From: Flectobacillus longus | GTDB lineage: Bacteria > Bacteroidota > Bacteroidia > Cytophagales > Spirosomataceae | Assembly (NCBI RefSeq): GCF_030056705.1 | Contig: NZ_JASHIC010000020.1 | Span: 62,001-126,000, forward strand | Length of the DNA: 64,000 nucleotides | Reading direction: 5' to 3' | Shown: one piece after another, positions 27,855 through 37,955 of the stretch | Position numbering within the stretch: the stretch's first letter is position 1 | Layout: each line of letters starts with the position of its first letter | The notes under the pieces: model-generated | The model's input: the letters and a program-made list of their open reading frames with translations, nothing else | What the model was told of the DNA's origin: nothing | Databases searched by the model: none | Program-made: the position numbers and the translations under genes

Positions 27855-30002
27855 TTATTGGTTTGCCATTTTTCGGATTTCATCAAACTTCGTACAGTTG
27901 GTAACACAATCACCACTGCTGTTGAGTATAAACTTTCCTCCTGCGGAATCTATTAGCTCGAACTGCTTAGTAGCAGGTAAAATATTGATTTCATTGAATG
28001 AGCATGGAGCAATTTTGGCATTGAATTTATTGATAATTCCAAGCTTCCCATTACCTTTTGATACAACAGCCAAGCCATTATTGAAAGGCCGTATTTCATC
28101 ATAGTCGAAGGCTATTTGAACTTTTCCTTTTTTATCGATAAAACCATATTTACCATTATCAAATTTTACTCCGTATAAACCTTCTGTCGAATATAACATT
28201 TCTTTGTAGGCTGGTTTTGCAACTACACGACCCGAAGTATCAATAAGTCCCCATTTGCCTTCTTTTAATACTGGAAACAACTGATTGGCATCAAATTTAC
28301 GAATAGACTTGTATCCCTGTGCTGTTATACGACGAGCATTGGCACGTTCTACTAAATTAAATTCCATTTCGTCATCACCATCTTTGTTAGGAGTGAAGGT
28401 TTTTACTACAACATAGTTTCCATTGAAAATAGTATCTGTTGTCGCATATCGAATTCCAATTGGAGCTACCTCATTCGTTTTTCCAATAACCACAGTTCCA
28501 TTTTTATCATAAACCATATCTACTTTACAGTTACCAGATGGAATGCTACAGTTTTTGGCGTTCTCTCGTACAACTACCAATCCAAATTTATTGAAATTGG
28601 CCACTTCATCATAAGCCAATGGAATTACCTCTGTTCCATCATGTTTGATATATCCACAACGAATAGCATTATTTACGTCTTTACAAGCTGAAATCAAACC
28701 ATATTGGTTAAAACTCCCTAAACTACGATAAATAGGGTCAATAACCACTTTAAGGTCAGTGTTGATAAAACCGAAATACTTTCCATCTTTAATAGGAGAT
28801 AAACCAAAACGGTTGAATTCTCCAATCGAAATATAAGATTTACTTGTACGAAGGTCTTTGAAATCAACTAATTTAAAGCCTGTTTCATCTTTGGCTAAGC
28901 CTAAATTTACGTTAGCAATACTTGGATCAACTGGCATTGGAATGATACTTTCAAAAATAGGTTTCAGGCGAATATTCCCTTCGGTGTCCATCAAACCCAT
29001 TTTTTTATTTTGTTCAATAATCATCCATTTGCCTTGCTCGGTAGTAGCACTGAGATTATCGTAGATAGGGTCGATTTTGACAGTACCATCGTATTTGATA
29101 AGCCCAAAGAACTTCCCAACTCTAACTCTTAATAGCTCACGGTTGAAGGCCAAAATTTCATCATAGTATTCAGACAATACCTTTTTAGATTGATCGTAAG
29201 AATTGTCGATAAGCGCAAATTTACCATTTTTGAATTTCGCAACACTGATACCATATTTGAGAGCTTTCGCTTCTACTACATTTTCGAGGGCTTCGCTTTC
29301 GTTGCCATAAACATCTATAAAATACCACTCAAATTTTTTAACGAGTGCTTTTCCATCGTTAAAATTCTCTGCTTTTTCGAATTGGCATGGAATAACTTCA
29401 TCACCACAGTAGTTCAAGTATCCAAACACTTGGTCTTTCTTGATACGAGCAAAACCTTGGTGATAATTTTCAACCAATCCATAGCGAGAGTTTCCTTTGA
29501 ACGACTCAAGAGGGAAACCTACAATTTCTTCTCCATTAAGATCATTCATTTTGACAAAACTTCCATCATTTTTTGCAGAGAAGCATTGTGCCGAAACAAC
29601 CGCTGAATGGCGGCTTTTGATTTCACTTTTCTGTTCGATTTGAAAAATATCTCTGATGTTATCTGTTTCGATACTACGAATATCCGCTTTATATTTTTTG
29701 TCTAGTTTGGCAATAAGACTAGCGAATGTTTCGGTTGTTGTAGATTTGTCGGCGGAGCTGGATACTGAAGAAAGTTCTACGACTAAGGGGTTTCGGCTAT
29801 TTTTTTCCAGTACTTCTAATTTTGAACGAAGGATATTGACTGTTTGCTTACGAGCCGAACCTACAGACTCAAGTCGCTCTGTTACACGCATGTCACCAAT
29901 AAAGGTATTGGTTGAATCTTTCTTGACTGCCGAAATGGCTTGTTGAGCAAAATTGTAGTGGCAATAACTAAGTAATAGCGTTAGGAGTAAATTTTTTTTC
30001 AT
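27855..30002 (-). CDS. Secreted WG-repeat protein
   Basis: A 715-residue exported protein (signal peptide MKKNLLLTLLLSYCHYNFA). After an N-terminal helical stretch (about 25-150) it consists of at least ten WG-type beta-repeats. Each has the pattern G-[FLY]-[IL]-[DN]-x-x-G-x-x-V-I-x-P-x-[FY]-[DE], for example YGLVENYHQGFARIKKDQ, LIKYDGTVKIDPIYDN, GYIKHDGTEVIPLAYDE and GFIDKKGKVQIAFDYDE. Such repeats probably form a propeller-like or solenoid scaffold; functions are mostly unproven. It has its own promoter (30140-30170) and terminator. Confidence 0.9.
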   Translation of the reverse strand: MKKNLLLTLLLSYCHYNFAQQAISAVKKDSTNTFIGDMRVTERLESVGSARKQTVNILRSKLEVLEKNSRNPLVVELSSVSSSADKSTTTETFASLIAKLDKKYKADIRSIETDNIRDIFQIEQKSEIKSRHSAVVSAQCFSAKNDGSFVKMNDLNGEEIVGFPLESFKGNSRYGLVENYHQGFARIKKDQVFGYLNYCGDEVIPCQFEKAENFNDGKALVKKFEWYFIDVYGNESEALENVVEAKALKYGISVAKFKNGKFALIDNSYDQSKKVLSEYYDEILAFNRELLRVRVGKFFGLIKYDGTVKIDPIYDNLSATTEQGKWMIIEQNKKMGLMDTEGNIRLKPIFESIIPMPVDPSIANVNLGLAKDETGFKLVDFKDLRTSKSYISIGEFNRFGLSPIKDGKYFGFINTDLKVVIDPIYRSLGSFNQYGLISACKDVNNAIRCGYIKHDGTEVIPLAYDEVANFNKFGLVVVRENAKNCSIPSGNCKVDMVYDKNGTVVIGKTNEVAPIGIRYATTDTIFNGNYVVVKTFTPNKDGDDEMEFNLVERANARRITAQGYKSIRKFDANQLFPVLKEGKWGLIDTSGRVVAKPAYKEMLYSTEGLYGVKFDNGKYGFIDKKGKVQIAFDYDEIRPFNNGLAVVSKGNGKLGIINKFNAKIAPCSFNEINILPATKQFELIDSAGGKFILNSSGDCVTNCTKFDEIRKMANQ

Positions 30003-30139
30003 CTTAATTAGGGCTTCTATACTTAAGGGTCGGGTTTTCGATAGTAATGTTGTATTTATGGGGCAATGAAAATAATGGGTAAATCGCTTTTGTGTTAAGT
30101 ATTGTGCAAAAAAACTTGATTTTGAGCGTTATTCTCTTA

Positions 30140-30170
30140 CAAATGTAAGTAAATGACGATTACAGGACAA
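30140..30170 (-). promoter_or_regulatory. Promoter of the WG-repeat gene
   Basis: Read on the minus strand: TTG (30168-30170), a 20-bp spacer, then TACATTTG (30140-30147). Both boxes fit the Bacteroidota vegetative consensus at ideal spacing. The predicted leader is about 130 nt. Confidence 0.55.
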
Positions 30171-30203
30171 GTGTTATACGTTTCTAAAAAACACCTTTAA
30201 AGA

Positions 30204-30235
30204 TAATACAAATGGTTGAGAAACCATTTGTATTA
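30204..30235 (-). terminator. Hairpin, likely terminator of the FAD dehydrogenase gene
   Basis: Perfect 14-bp stem TAATACAAATGGTT/AACCATTTGTATTA with a GAGA loop, 55 bp past the dehydrogenase stop on the minus strand. The following T-run is weak (TCTTTAAAGG). Confidence 0.6.
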
Positions 30236-30289
30236 CTCAAAGATGTTTTACTAATAATAGAACAATATTCTTTTATGATAGACCAAATC

Positions 30290-33200
30290 TTAGGATTCGT
30301 TTAAGGCATTCCATAAAATTTCGATAGGATGCAATGCAGTTCTTCCTGTACCGTCCTTGATTTGATGACGGCAGCTAGTGCCAGGTGCTGCAATTATGAC
30401 CTCTTCTGGCTGTTGACGAACAGTTGGGAAAAGTACTAGTTCTCCAATTTTCATAGAAGTTTCGTAATGTTCTTCTTCATATCCAAACGAACCTGCCATA
30501 CCACAACAACCCGAAGGAATAAGTTGCACTTCAAAGTTTTTGGGTAATGAAAGAAGCTTCTTGGTTGGGACTAGCGACGACAATGCCTTTTGATGGCAGT
30601 GACCATGCAATTTGATTAAGCGTTTTTCTTTGGTAAACCAGTCGGAAGAAATATGTTTTTTATCTATTTCTTGTGCCAAAAACTCATCAATTAAGTACGT
30701 GTTGTCTGCCACAAGCTCGGCTTCAGCACGATATTCGGCAGGGACTAAATCCAGATACTCATCTCGCAAGGTGAGAATTGCTGATGGCTCAATCCCAATA
30801 ATAGGGCTTTGGTCTTCGAGGGCTTTTGCCAAAAGTTTTACATTTTGAATCGCGATTTTTTGTGCCTCCCTAACCATACCTTTCGACAAGTAAGTACGTC
30901 CACTTTCGATATGCTCAGGAATGTGAACTTCGTATCCAAGGGCTGTCAGTAATTTGATAGTTACTTTGCCTAATTCGACATCATTATAGTTGGTAAATTC
31001 ATCACAGAATAGATATACCTTCCCTTGCTTACGAATCTTACTTGGTTTAGTGTTAAAAGGCTTGATACTATTCTTCTGGCGTTTTTCCTGTGTTTTCAAA
31101 CGATTCAATTGCCAGTTACGCAGGGTTATATTGCCGAGCGTAGGTAAGCTTCTTTCTTGGGCAAACCCTAAGGTTTTTTTGATGAATTTACTTGTTACAG
31201 CGTTCTGGGCAAAGAAATTATATATTCTTGGAAATGTCATCCCCAATGCCTGTGATTTGGTAAAACTACCAATCATTTTGGTTCTGAAAGAAATACCGTT
31301 GACATCATAATAGTGCTGAAGAAACTCAGCTTTCATTTTGGCAATATCTACTTGCGAAGGACATTCAGCTTTACAACCTTTACATGACAAACACAAATCC
31401 ATTACTTCCTTGATTTCTAGATGATTAAATGGATTTTCCTGAGTAGAATTTGTGAGAAATTGACGTAAAATGTTGGCTCTGGCACGAGTAGTGTCTTTTT
31501 CTTGACGAGTTGCCATATAACTTGGACACATAGTGCCTCCAGTAACTTCCGTTTTGCGGCAGTCTCCTGATCCTGAACATTTTTCTGCTAATCGTAAAAT
31601 ACTTTCTTGTTTACTGAAATCGAAAATAGTATTTACCTTATTAGGAACTTTTCCTGGTTCATATCGCAAGAATTCGTTCATTGGAGGCGTATCTACAATT
31701 TTATTGGCGTTAAAAATCTTTTTCTCGTCAAAAATTCCTTTAATCTCTCTGAACAAATCATAGACTTCCTTACCCATCATGAAAGGAATAAACTCTCCAC
31801 GCAAACGACCATCACCATGTTCGCCACTCAACGATCCATCGTATTTTTTGACCAAAGCTGCTGTTTCGGCCAATACCGTTCTGAATAATTGCTTTCCTTC
31901 TTCCGTTTTGAGGTTAATCATTGGTTCTACGTGCAATTCACCAGCGCCTGCGTGAGCGTAATAAGAAGCGTTCAATCCATGTTTTTCTAATAAAGCATGA
32001 AGCTCTTCAATGTAAGCAGGCAAGTGTTCAGGAGCTACGGCGCAGTCTTCGATAAGATTGACGGGTTGTGTGTCGCCAGGAAGATTTCTAATCAAACCCA
32101 AACCTGCTTTGCGGACGTCCCAAGCTGGTTTGGTGTCGGCTCCTCTGATGATTGGATGCGCATATCCCAAATTAGCTTCTTTCAAGTCCTTTATCATGTC
32201 CTCACATAGCTTAAAGAGTTGTTCCTGCGTATCGGCCATAAACTCAACCATCAAGATAGCTTGAGGATCACCTTCTATAAAAAATCTATTTTTATGATAT
32301 TCGTGGTGTCCTTTTGTAAAATCTAGAATGTATTTATCTACCAATTCTGAAGCCATTGGTCGGTGTTTCAGTGCAATCAAGTTGGCATGCAGCGATTCGC
32401 CAATCGAGTTACAATGAATACATACTAATGCCGATTCGGTAGGAGGTAAGGGCAGAAGATTGATTTTGGCTTCAGTTACAAAAGCCAACGTTCCTTCAGA
32501 GCCAGAGAGTAATTTGCAAAAGTTAAAGGGCTGCGCTGATTGAGGCTGAAAAATCTCGTTATCGCTCAGCATATCCAAGGCATATCCTGTATTTCGTCGT
32601 GTTAGATTTTTGTTGGGGAAAGCCTTTTCAATAGATTCCTGAATAAAAGGATTGTTGAGCGCACGGTGTACTTCTCGATAAATATGCCCCTCTAAGGTAG
32701 TAAGTCTTGCTTTTTCGTAAAAACTTTGTCTATCCAAAGCTTTAAACTCAGTTTCGGAACCATCGCTCAGTAGAACTTTAGCTTCGAGCAAATGCGTGCG
32801 TGTATCGCCCCATACGATTGAATGAAGTCCACAAGAGTTATTACCTATCATCCCACCAATCATAGCACGACTAGATGTGGAGGTTTCTGGACCAAAAAGT
32901 AAACCGTAGGGCTTGAGAAAGGCATTAAGATCGTCACGGATTACGCCAGGTTGCACTCGCACCCAACGTTCCTCCACATTGACTTCCAAAACTTGATTGA
33001 GATATTTCGAAATATCCACGATAATACCTTTCCCAACTACCTGTCCAGCCAGCGATGTTCCAGCCGAACGAGGAATCAGCGTAACGCGATATTCGTTTGC
33101 AAAACGAATCAAAGTTTGAATATCACTTGTATTTTTGGGTATAGCTACCGCAATAGGTTTTTCTTGATAAACAGAGGCATCAGTCGAATAAATCAACTTC

Positions 33201-33295
33201 TGAGCTTGGTGCTCTGCCGAATTATCAAAATACAACTCGCCTGCAAAATTGACTTGCAAGTCTTGAAAATTAGAAATCGTGAGCTTTTTTGACAT
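30290..33295 (-). CDS. FAD-linked oxidase fused to an iron-sulfur (GlpC/CCG-type) domain, YdiJ-like
   Basis: A 1001-residue flavin and Fe-S dehydrogenase. The N-terminal FAD_binding_4 domain (about 45-180) has IPRSAGTSLAGQVVG and GGMIGNNSCG. The FAD-oxidase C-terminal domain (about 215-545) has AHAGAGELHVEP and SGEHGDGRLRGEF. Next come 4Fe-4S clusters in CSGSGDCRK (about 573) and CLSCKGCKAECP (about 633), and a C-terminal CCG-type segment PSGCCGMAGSFG (about 930). The architecture matches YdiJ of E. coli, reported to oxidise D-2-hydroxyglutarate, and GlcD-GlpC fusions generally. It probably oxidises a D-2-hydroxy acid and passes electrons to the respiratory chain. The exact substrate is inference. 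Confidence 0.9.
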   Translation of the reverse strand: MSKKLTISNFQDLQVNFAGELYFDNSAEHQAQKLIYSTDASVYQEKPIAVAIPKNTSDIQTLIRFANEYRVTLIPRSAGTSLAGQVVGKGIIVDISKYLNQVLEVNVEERWVRVQPGVIRDDLNAFLKPYGLLFGPETSTSSRAMIGGMIGNNSCGLHSIVWGDTRTHLLEAKVLLSDGSETEFKALDRQSFYEKARLTTLEGHIYREVHRALNNPFIQESIEKAFPNKNLTRRNTGYALDMLSDNEIFQPQSAQPFNFCKLLSGSEGTLAFVTEAKINLLPLPPTESALVCIHCNSIGESLHANLIALKHRPMASELVDKYILDFTKGHHEYHKNRFFIEGDPQAILMVEFMADTQEQLFKLCEDMIKDLKEANLGYAHPIIRGADTKPAWDVRKAGLGLIRNLPGDTQPVNLIEDCAVAPEHLPAYIEELHALLEKHGLNASYYAHAGAGELHVEPMINLKTEEGKQLFRTVLAETAALVKKYDGSLSGEHGDGRLRGEFIPFMMGKEVYDLFREIKGIFDEKKIFNANKIVDTPPMNEFLRYEPGKVPNKVNTIFDFSKQESILRLAEKCSGSGDCRKTEVTGGTMCPSYMATRQEKDTTRARANILRQFLTNSTQENPFNHLEIKEVMDLCLSCKGCKAECPSQVDIAKMKAEFLQHYYDVNGISFRTKMIGSFTKSQALGMTFPRIYNFFAQNAVTSKFIKKTLGFAQERSLPTLGNITLRNWQLNRLKTQEKRQKNSIKPFNTKPSKIRKQGKVYLFCDEFTNYNDVELGKVTIKLLTALGYEVHIPEHIESGRTYLSKGMVREAQKIAIQNVKLLAKALEDQSPIIGIEPSAILTLRDEYLDLVPAEYRAEAELVADNTYLIDEFLAQEIDKKHISSDWFTKEKRLIKLHGHCHQKALSSLVPTKKLLSLPKNFEVQLIPSGCCGMAGSFGYEEEHYETSMKIGELVLFPTVRQQPEEVIIAAPGTSCRHQIKDGTGRTALHPIEILWNALNES

Positions 33296-33591
33296 GCTTT
33301 TGAGCCATTAGGATTAGGATAACTAATCTTTCATGTCATTTGAACAATTATGAAAGAATTGGTTAGTGAGTAGGTAAAACCATCCGTAAATTTAGGATTT
33401 GCCTTCGCAATAATGAACAAAGTTTTCAACTTTATTTCCAGTCTTAAACTTATATTGCCACTCATGCGGTCAGAAAGTGCTATTGGTCATTTCTTGATTT
33501 GATTTCGAAGTACACTCTCGTAATTTTAAATTACCATTTATGAGAAAACTCTAAAGGGTGTCTTCATACGTTTATTCATCTTGTAGCATAT

Positions 33592-34833
33592 ATGAAGTTT
33601 CTTCGACAAATTTTTGAAAGCTTTCGCTTCGCATGGCAAGCTTTACGCACAAATCTTCTACGTACAACCCTATCATTGTTGGGTGTAACAGTGGGCATAT
33701 TTTCTATTGTAGCCGTATTTACTGTGGTAGATTCAATGAATATGAACATCAGGAGCCAAATAGATTCATTTGGTAAAGGTGTAGTTTACGTAGGAAAATG
33801 GCCTTGGATTATGAGTAATAGTTATCCGTGGTGGAAGTACATCAATCGCCCCAATATGAAGTATGCCGAATACCAGTATTTGAAGGATAACTTAGAAAAT
33901 GCTCAAGCGATTTCTATTATGGATGGTCGTATGACTACCCTCAAACGTAAAAATAATAGTATGGAGGTGCGATTGGCTGGTGTGAGTTATGACTATAATG
34001 CTATTTCGGACGTACCCGTGGGTGAAGGACGATATTTTATGCCAAGTGAAACAGATAATTCTGCTTTCTCAATCATTTTGGGCGCTAAGGTAAAGGCTGC
34101 TTTATTTCCGAACCAAAGTGATGTGATTGGAGAGGAAATCAAAGTGAATGGTATTAAGTTTAGGGTAATTGGAACCATGAATCTTAAAGGAGAAGATTTG
34201 ATTAGTTTGGGAGGTTCGCCCGACGATAGGGCTTATATTCCCTATACTACCTATGCCAATGTTTTCCAAAAAGATCAACCCGAACCAGATATTGCTATCA
34301 AGGCTTTTGATTGGGATGCTGGTCAAGAAACACTCGAAGGAGAGGTTACAGGTTTGATGCGTGGAAGAAGAGGGTTAAAGCCTGCACAGGAGGAAAATTT
34401 TTCTATCAATAGGCTAGATGGTGCGGTAAAATTCTTTGATTCGATTTTTGCACAACTCAACGTAGGTGGTTTCTTTATTGCATTATTCTCCTTACTAGTT
34501 GGAGGTTTTGGAATTGCCAATATTATGTTTGTATCAGTAAAAGAGCGTACCAATATCATTGGTATTCAAAAATCACTAGGTGCTAAAAACTACGTTATTC
34601 TATTTCAATTCCTCTTTGAATCAGTCTTGCTTAGTTTGATTGGAGGCTTTGTGGGTATTGGTATTGTATGGTTAATTTCTTTTTTACCACTAGGGTCATT
34701 AACCTTGATTTTGAGTTTCAAAAATATTTTCTGGGGCTTATTCACCTCAACTGTTATTGGTGTTTTGTCTGGAATTATACCTGCGTGGTCGGCAGCTAGA
34801 ATGGATCCTGTAACTGCAATTCGTTCAAAATAG
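33592..34833 (+). CDS. MacB/FtsX-type ABC transporter permease
   Basis: A 413-residue inner-membrane permease. One N-terminal transmembrane helix (LLRTTLSLLGVTVGIFSIVAV, about 20-45) leads into a large periplasmic MacB_PCD core domain (about 50-280). Three C-terminal helices form the FtsX domain (about 285-413), with the family-typical GIANIMFVSVKERTNIIGI and ending SAARMDPVTAIR. Such permeases transmit mechanical force from a cytoplasmic ATPase to periplasmic partners, exporting lipoproteins, peptides or drugs. No ATPase or membrane-fusion gene adjoins, so the partner must be elsewhere. Confidence 0.92.
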   Translation: MKFLRQIFESFRFAWQALRTNLLRTTLSLLGVTVGIFSIVAVFTVVDSMNMNIRSQIDSFGKGVVYVGKWPWIMSNSYPWWKYINRPNMKYAEYQYLKDNLENAQAISIMDGRMTTLKRKNNSMEVRLAGVSYDYNAISDVPVGEGRYFMPSETDNSAFSIILGAKVKAALFPNQSDVIGEEIKVNGIKFRVIGTMNLKGEDLISLGGSPDDRAYIPYTTYANVFQKDQPEPDIAIKAFDWDAGQETLEGEVTGLMRGRRGLKPAQEENFSINRLDGAVKFFDSIFAQLNVGGFFIALFSLLVGGFGIANIMFVSVKERTNIIGIQKSLGAKNYVILFQFLFESVLLSLIGGFVGIGIVWLISFLPLGSLTLILSFKNIFWGLFTSTVIGVLSGIIPAWSAARMDPVTAIRSK

Positions 34834-35019
34834 TGTCCTTTTGAATTTATCTCGTCTGATAATTGTAAAGCTTCTTAAAGTTTCGCAAATTTGAAAAGAC
34901 TATCATAATAGTCATATTTGAAAAAATAAGAGAAATTAAGAAGTAAAAATTAACAAGTAAACTATTACTTTGAACAAACAATCAGAAAGATAAATTTCAC
35001 AAATAACGTCCAAACAAGT

Positions 35020-35439
35020 ATGGCATTCAACGAACAATTCGACGCCGCAAAAAAAGTAACTAGCGCATTTTTTAGAAAATTAATCATCAGTATTGTAAGC
35101 GTAGCACTTCTAGCAGTTGTTGGGTCTTTTTTACTTACAAAAATTTCCTATTCAGAAGGAGAGCGTGCTGGAGTAGTTTCAAAATTCTCTAAAAAAGGGG
35201 TAATGTTCAAAACTTTTGAAGGAGAGCTCAACGTAGGTGCGCAAGGACAAGTGGGAAATATGGTGAATAATATGTGGGCTTTTACGGTAGATAATAACGA
35301 TGAAAAAATTGTTCAACAATTAGAAGATGCTATGCTCACAGGCAAGCGTGTTCGGTTACATTATGAACAACGATATATGAAGTTTTCTTGGATGGGAGAT
35401 ACTGAATACTTTGTTACACGTTTAGATTTTGCTCCTTAG
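35020..35439 (+). CDS. Conserved Bacteroidota single-pass membrane protein
   Basis: A 139-residue protein with one hydrophobic helix near the N terminus (about 20-43, LIISIVSVALLAVVGSFLL) and a soluble C-terminal part that starts SEGERAGVVSKFSKKGVMFKTFEGEL. Proteins of this type are common in Bacteroidota and are sometimes labelled 6-phosphogluconate dehydrogenase in databases; nothing in this sequence supports an enzyme function. The gene is single, with a terminator after it. Function unknown. Confidence 0.85.
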   Translation: MAFNEQFDAAKKVTSAFFRKLIISIVSVALLAVVGSFLLTKISYSEGERAGVVSKFSKKGVMFKTFEGELNVGAQGQVGNMVNNMWAFTVDNNDEKIVQQLEDAMLTGKRVRLHYEQRYMKFSWMGDTEYFVTRLDFAP

Positions 35440-35468
35440 GTGAGATACATACTAAAATAAGTCTAATG

Positions 35469-35503
35469 AAAAAGGCGACTCCAAATCTGGAGTTGCCTTT
35501 TTC
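35469..35503 (+). terminator. Rho-independent terminator
   Basis: Stem AAAGGCGACTCC/GGAGTTGCCTTT (one G-T pair) with an AAAT loop region and a T-run, 30 bp after the small membrane-protein gene. Confidence 0.85.
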
Positions 35504-35570
35504 GTGTTTTGTTAGTTGGTAATTATATCAGAGAAAAATAACGATTCAATCTTCTTCTCTGATCACCCAA

Positions 35571-36509
35571 CTACAAACTAAGTGTTGAAAGTACATTATT
35601 CATATTGCGAACTGCATCAGCAGATTTGCTAAACAATGCTTGTTCTTCCTCATTGAGATTATAGTCAATAATTTTTTCCCAACCTGTTTTGCCCAATACT
35701 ACAGGTACACCCAAACAAATGTCTGACTGACCATATTCACCTTCAAGAAATACCGAGCAAGGAATTACACGTTTCTCATCACGGATGATTGATTCTACAA
35801 CGGCTGCCGAAGCTGCTCCTGGCGCATACCAAGCCGAAGTACCTAATAAACCCGTAAGTGTAGCGCCGCCCACCATGGTATCAGCAGCTACTTTATCAAG
35901 AGTTGCACCATCTAAGTAGTTGGCTACAGGCGTACCATTCCAAGTAGCAAGACGCTTCAAAGGAATCATAGTTGTGTCGCCGTGACCACCAATTACAGTA
36001 GCATGAAGGTCATTTGGTGAAACATTCATTGCCAATGACAAATAGCACTTAAAGCGAGCCGAGTCCAAAGCACCACCCATACCAATGATACGGTTTTTAG
36101 GAAGTCCCGACGCTTTCAATGCCAAATAGGTCATTGTATCCATAGGATTTGAAACGATAACAAAAATGGCATCTGGTGAGTATTGCAAGATATTGTCGAC
36201 TACCGATTTTACAATGCCAGCGTTTACTCCGATGAGCTCTTCGCGTGTCATACCTGGCTTACGTGGAAGCCCCGACGTAATTACAACTACGTCTGAATTA
36301 GCAGTTTTTGAGTAATCATTCGTAACACCAGTTAAAGTTGTGTCCCAGCCCAATAGCGCAGCTGTTTGGAACATATCTAAGGCTTTTCCTTCTGCAAACC
36401 CTTGCTTAATATCCAGCAACACGACTTCGTCTGCTAATTCTTTACGAGCAATGTTATCGGCAGTAGTAGCACCCACGGCCCCTGCACCCACGACGGTTAT
36501 TTTAGACAT
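35571..36509 (-). CDS. mdh: Malate dehydrogenase
   Basis: NAD-dependent malate dehydrogenase of the lactate-dehydrogenase-like type (312 residues), interconverting malate and oxaloacetate in the citric acid cycle. The Rossmann motif is VGAGAVGA (7-14), with Asp33 in LLDIKQG favouring NAD. Substrate-binding arginines Arg83 and Arg89 lie in GLPRKPGMTREE, with Asp149 and Arg152 in GALDSARF and proton-shuttle His176 in GGHGDTT. Arginine rather than glutamine at position 83 marks malate over lactate specificity. It is monocistronic and convergent with the small membrane-protein gene. Confidence 0.97.
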   Translation of the reverse strand: MSKITVVGAGAVGATTADNIARKELADEVVLLDIKQGFAEGKALDMFQTAALLGWDTTLTGVTNDYSKTANSDVVVITSGLPRKPGMTREELIGVNAGIVKSVVDNILQYSPDAIFVIVSNPMDTMTYLALKASGLPKNRIIGMGGALDSARFKCYLSLAMNVSPNDLHATVIGGHGDTTMIPLKRLATWNGTPVANYLDGATLDKVAADTMVGGATLTGLLGTSAWYAPGAASAAVVESIIRDEKRVIPCSVFLEGEYGQSDICLGVPVVLGKTGWEKIIDYNLNEEEQALFSKSADAVRNMNNVLSTLSL

Positions 36510-36992
36510 GATGATTTTTGATTATTTTTTTGTTAAATAGAATAATTCAATCAATGCTTTCATAATGAAGAACAACGCCTTGAATTTTGCTCAAACATTA
36601 ACATTTCTGCATTGTAAGTCTTTGTAGCAAGACCCCTACAAATGTAAAGCATTTAGGCATTCTGAAAACATGGATTTCTAAAATTATGTAAATTTTTTAT
36701 AGGAAAGTTGCTAAATGGTATATTTGTCTTTTCAATAACTTTATTTGTAGGTATTGATAATCCAAAAACAAACAATCTTTTGATTATCAATTGATTTATG
36801 TCATCATTTATGAATAATTTAAAGGGTTTATATATCAAAAACGCCACTTATGGCGTTTTGTATTTTAGCACAAAATTAAATTTACTAACTTTCGGTAAAT
36901 TTTGAGGGTAGTAATTTGTAAAAATTAGCTATACTATGTTAAGCGAAATATAGATAAATTAGTGCCCATGTTCTGTTAAATAATTTTAAAAT
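36510..36992. other. Intergenic region between mdh and the YkvA-like gene
   Basis: About 480 bp with two divergent promoters' worth of sequence and no credible gene. It contains the mdh -7 box (36639-36646) and, near 36841-36856, the short inverted repeat AACGCCA/TGGCGTT. The sequence TAACTTTC near 36885 is a one-mismatch -7 box for the plus-strand gene. Confidence 0.5.
36639..36646 (-). promoter_or_regulatory. Probable -7 box of the mdh promoter
   Basis: TACATTTG on the minus strand, an exact TAnnTTTG match about 130 bp ahead of mdh. The -33 element is only partial (TTTC at 17-bp spacing). Confidence 0.4.
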
Positions 36993-37439
36993 ATGGCACA
37001 AGACGATTTAGCTTCGAGAGTATTAAATTCAATATTTTTTAAGAGTGCAACTAAAAAAGCTGGCAAATATGCGATGGGAGGCTTAGCTCTTTTGGAGTTA
37101 TTAAGAGAGGTACTTTCTAAGGCAAAAGATATAGCTGATAAAGAAAACAAAGGTGTTGGACAGGTCTTAACCGACAAGCTAACGACTTTGTCGAGAATGG
37201 TAAAAGCTTACGTATCGGGACAATACCGTATAGTACCGTGGCCAACAATTCTCAAAATTGTAGCAGTTTTGATTTACTTTGTGTCGCCAATCGATGTGAT
37301 TCCAGATATTTTGCCAATCATTGGCTTAACGGATGATCTTGCTATTGTGTTGTGGCTTTTTAGAGCATTACACGAAGACATCGAGAACTTTGAAGCTTGG
37401 GAAAGAAATCAACTTTATCAAGACTTTAATATCGAATAA
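36993..37439 (+). CDS. DUF1232 (YkvA-like) membrane protein
   Basis: A 148-residue protein with the DUF1232 core LIYFVSPIDVIPDILPIIG followed by LTDDLAIVLWLFRAL (about 91-125), a short membrane-embedded hairpin typical of YkvA-type proteins. The N-terminal 70 residues are charged and helical. The family is widespread and its function is unproven. tatA starts 107 bp downstream on the same strand, so they may be co-transcribed. Confidence 0.9.
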   Translation: MAQDDLASRVLNSIFFKSATKKAGKYAMGGLALLELLREVLSKAKDIADKENKGVGQVLTDKLTTLSRMVKAYVSGQYRIVPWPTILKIVAVLIYFVSPIDVIPDILPIIGLTDDLAIVLWLFRALHEDIENFEAWERNQLYQDFNIE

Positions 37440-37546
37440 GTAAACCAGAATTCTTTAGGGCTAGAATTGCCAAAATATCGGTAACGAAAAGTCCATAATC
37501 CAAAATCATTAAGTATATTTACAAAAATTTTTAACTCAATACAGAA

Positions 37547-37750
37547 ATGGAACTGACTTCAATCTTATTATTCTTGAACGGTTTAGGTGGCGGCGAATTA
37601 TTGTTGATTGGCTTAGCTATGTTGTTATTCTTTGGTGGAAAAAAATTGCCTGAATTAATGAAAGGATTGGGTAAAGGTATCAAAGAATTCAAAGATGCTC
37701 AAAAAGACGTTCAAGAGCAAATTACAAAAGGTTTGGACGATACAAAATAG
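37547..37750 (+). CDS. tatA: Twin-arginine translocase subunit TatA/E
   Basis: A 67-residue Tat component. One N-terminal membrane helix (about 14-30, [17 protein letters not shown]) leads through the family hinge [21 protein letters not shown] (quoted in part: [16 protein letters not shown]) into an amphipathic helix and a short charged tail. TatA oligomers form the channel for folded proteins with twin-arginine signals. No tatB or tatC adjoins; Bacteroidota usually carry tatC elsewhere. It precedes gatA with a terminator between. Confidence 0.93.
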   Translation: MELTSILLFLNGLGGGELLLIGLAMLLFFGGKKLPELMKGLGKGIKEFKDAQKDVQEQITKGLDDTK

Positions 37751-37875
37751 TATTGGCTTGTATTTGATTCGTATAACTAGGTTACTATAACTTAGGCTCA
37801 ATCGCGGCTTAATCAAATTGCCGAAAATGGAATGTAATATCCCCATTTTCTTGTACTTATTACCTTACATAATTG

Positions 37876-37921
37876 CATAGTCGGGATTGCTCTCCAACCC
37901 TGACTATGCTCTTGTTTTTTT
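37876..37921 (+). terminator. Probable terminator after tatA
   Basis: Imperfect hairpin with arms CATAGTCGGG and CCCTGACTATG around a 12-nt loop, followed by CTCTTG and a T-run. Confidence 0.65.
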
Positions 37922-37955
37922 ATAGTCATTACCATTTTATTTACTTTCTGTTACC

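Noticed and set aside
29190-29606. 138-codon plus-strand frame
   Set aside because: Shadow of the WG-repeat gene, with no start support or family.
35020-35439. Labelling the 139-residue membrane protein as 6-phosphogluconate dehydrogenase
   Set aside because: Far too short and without a Rossmann motif; the label seen in databases is probably an annotation error.
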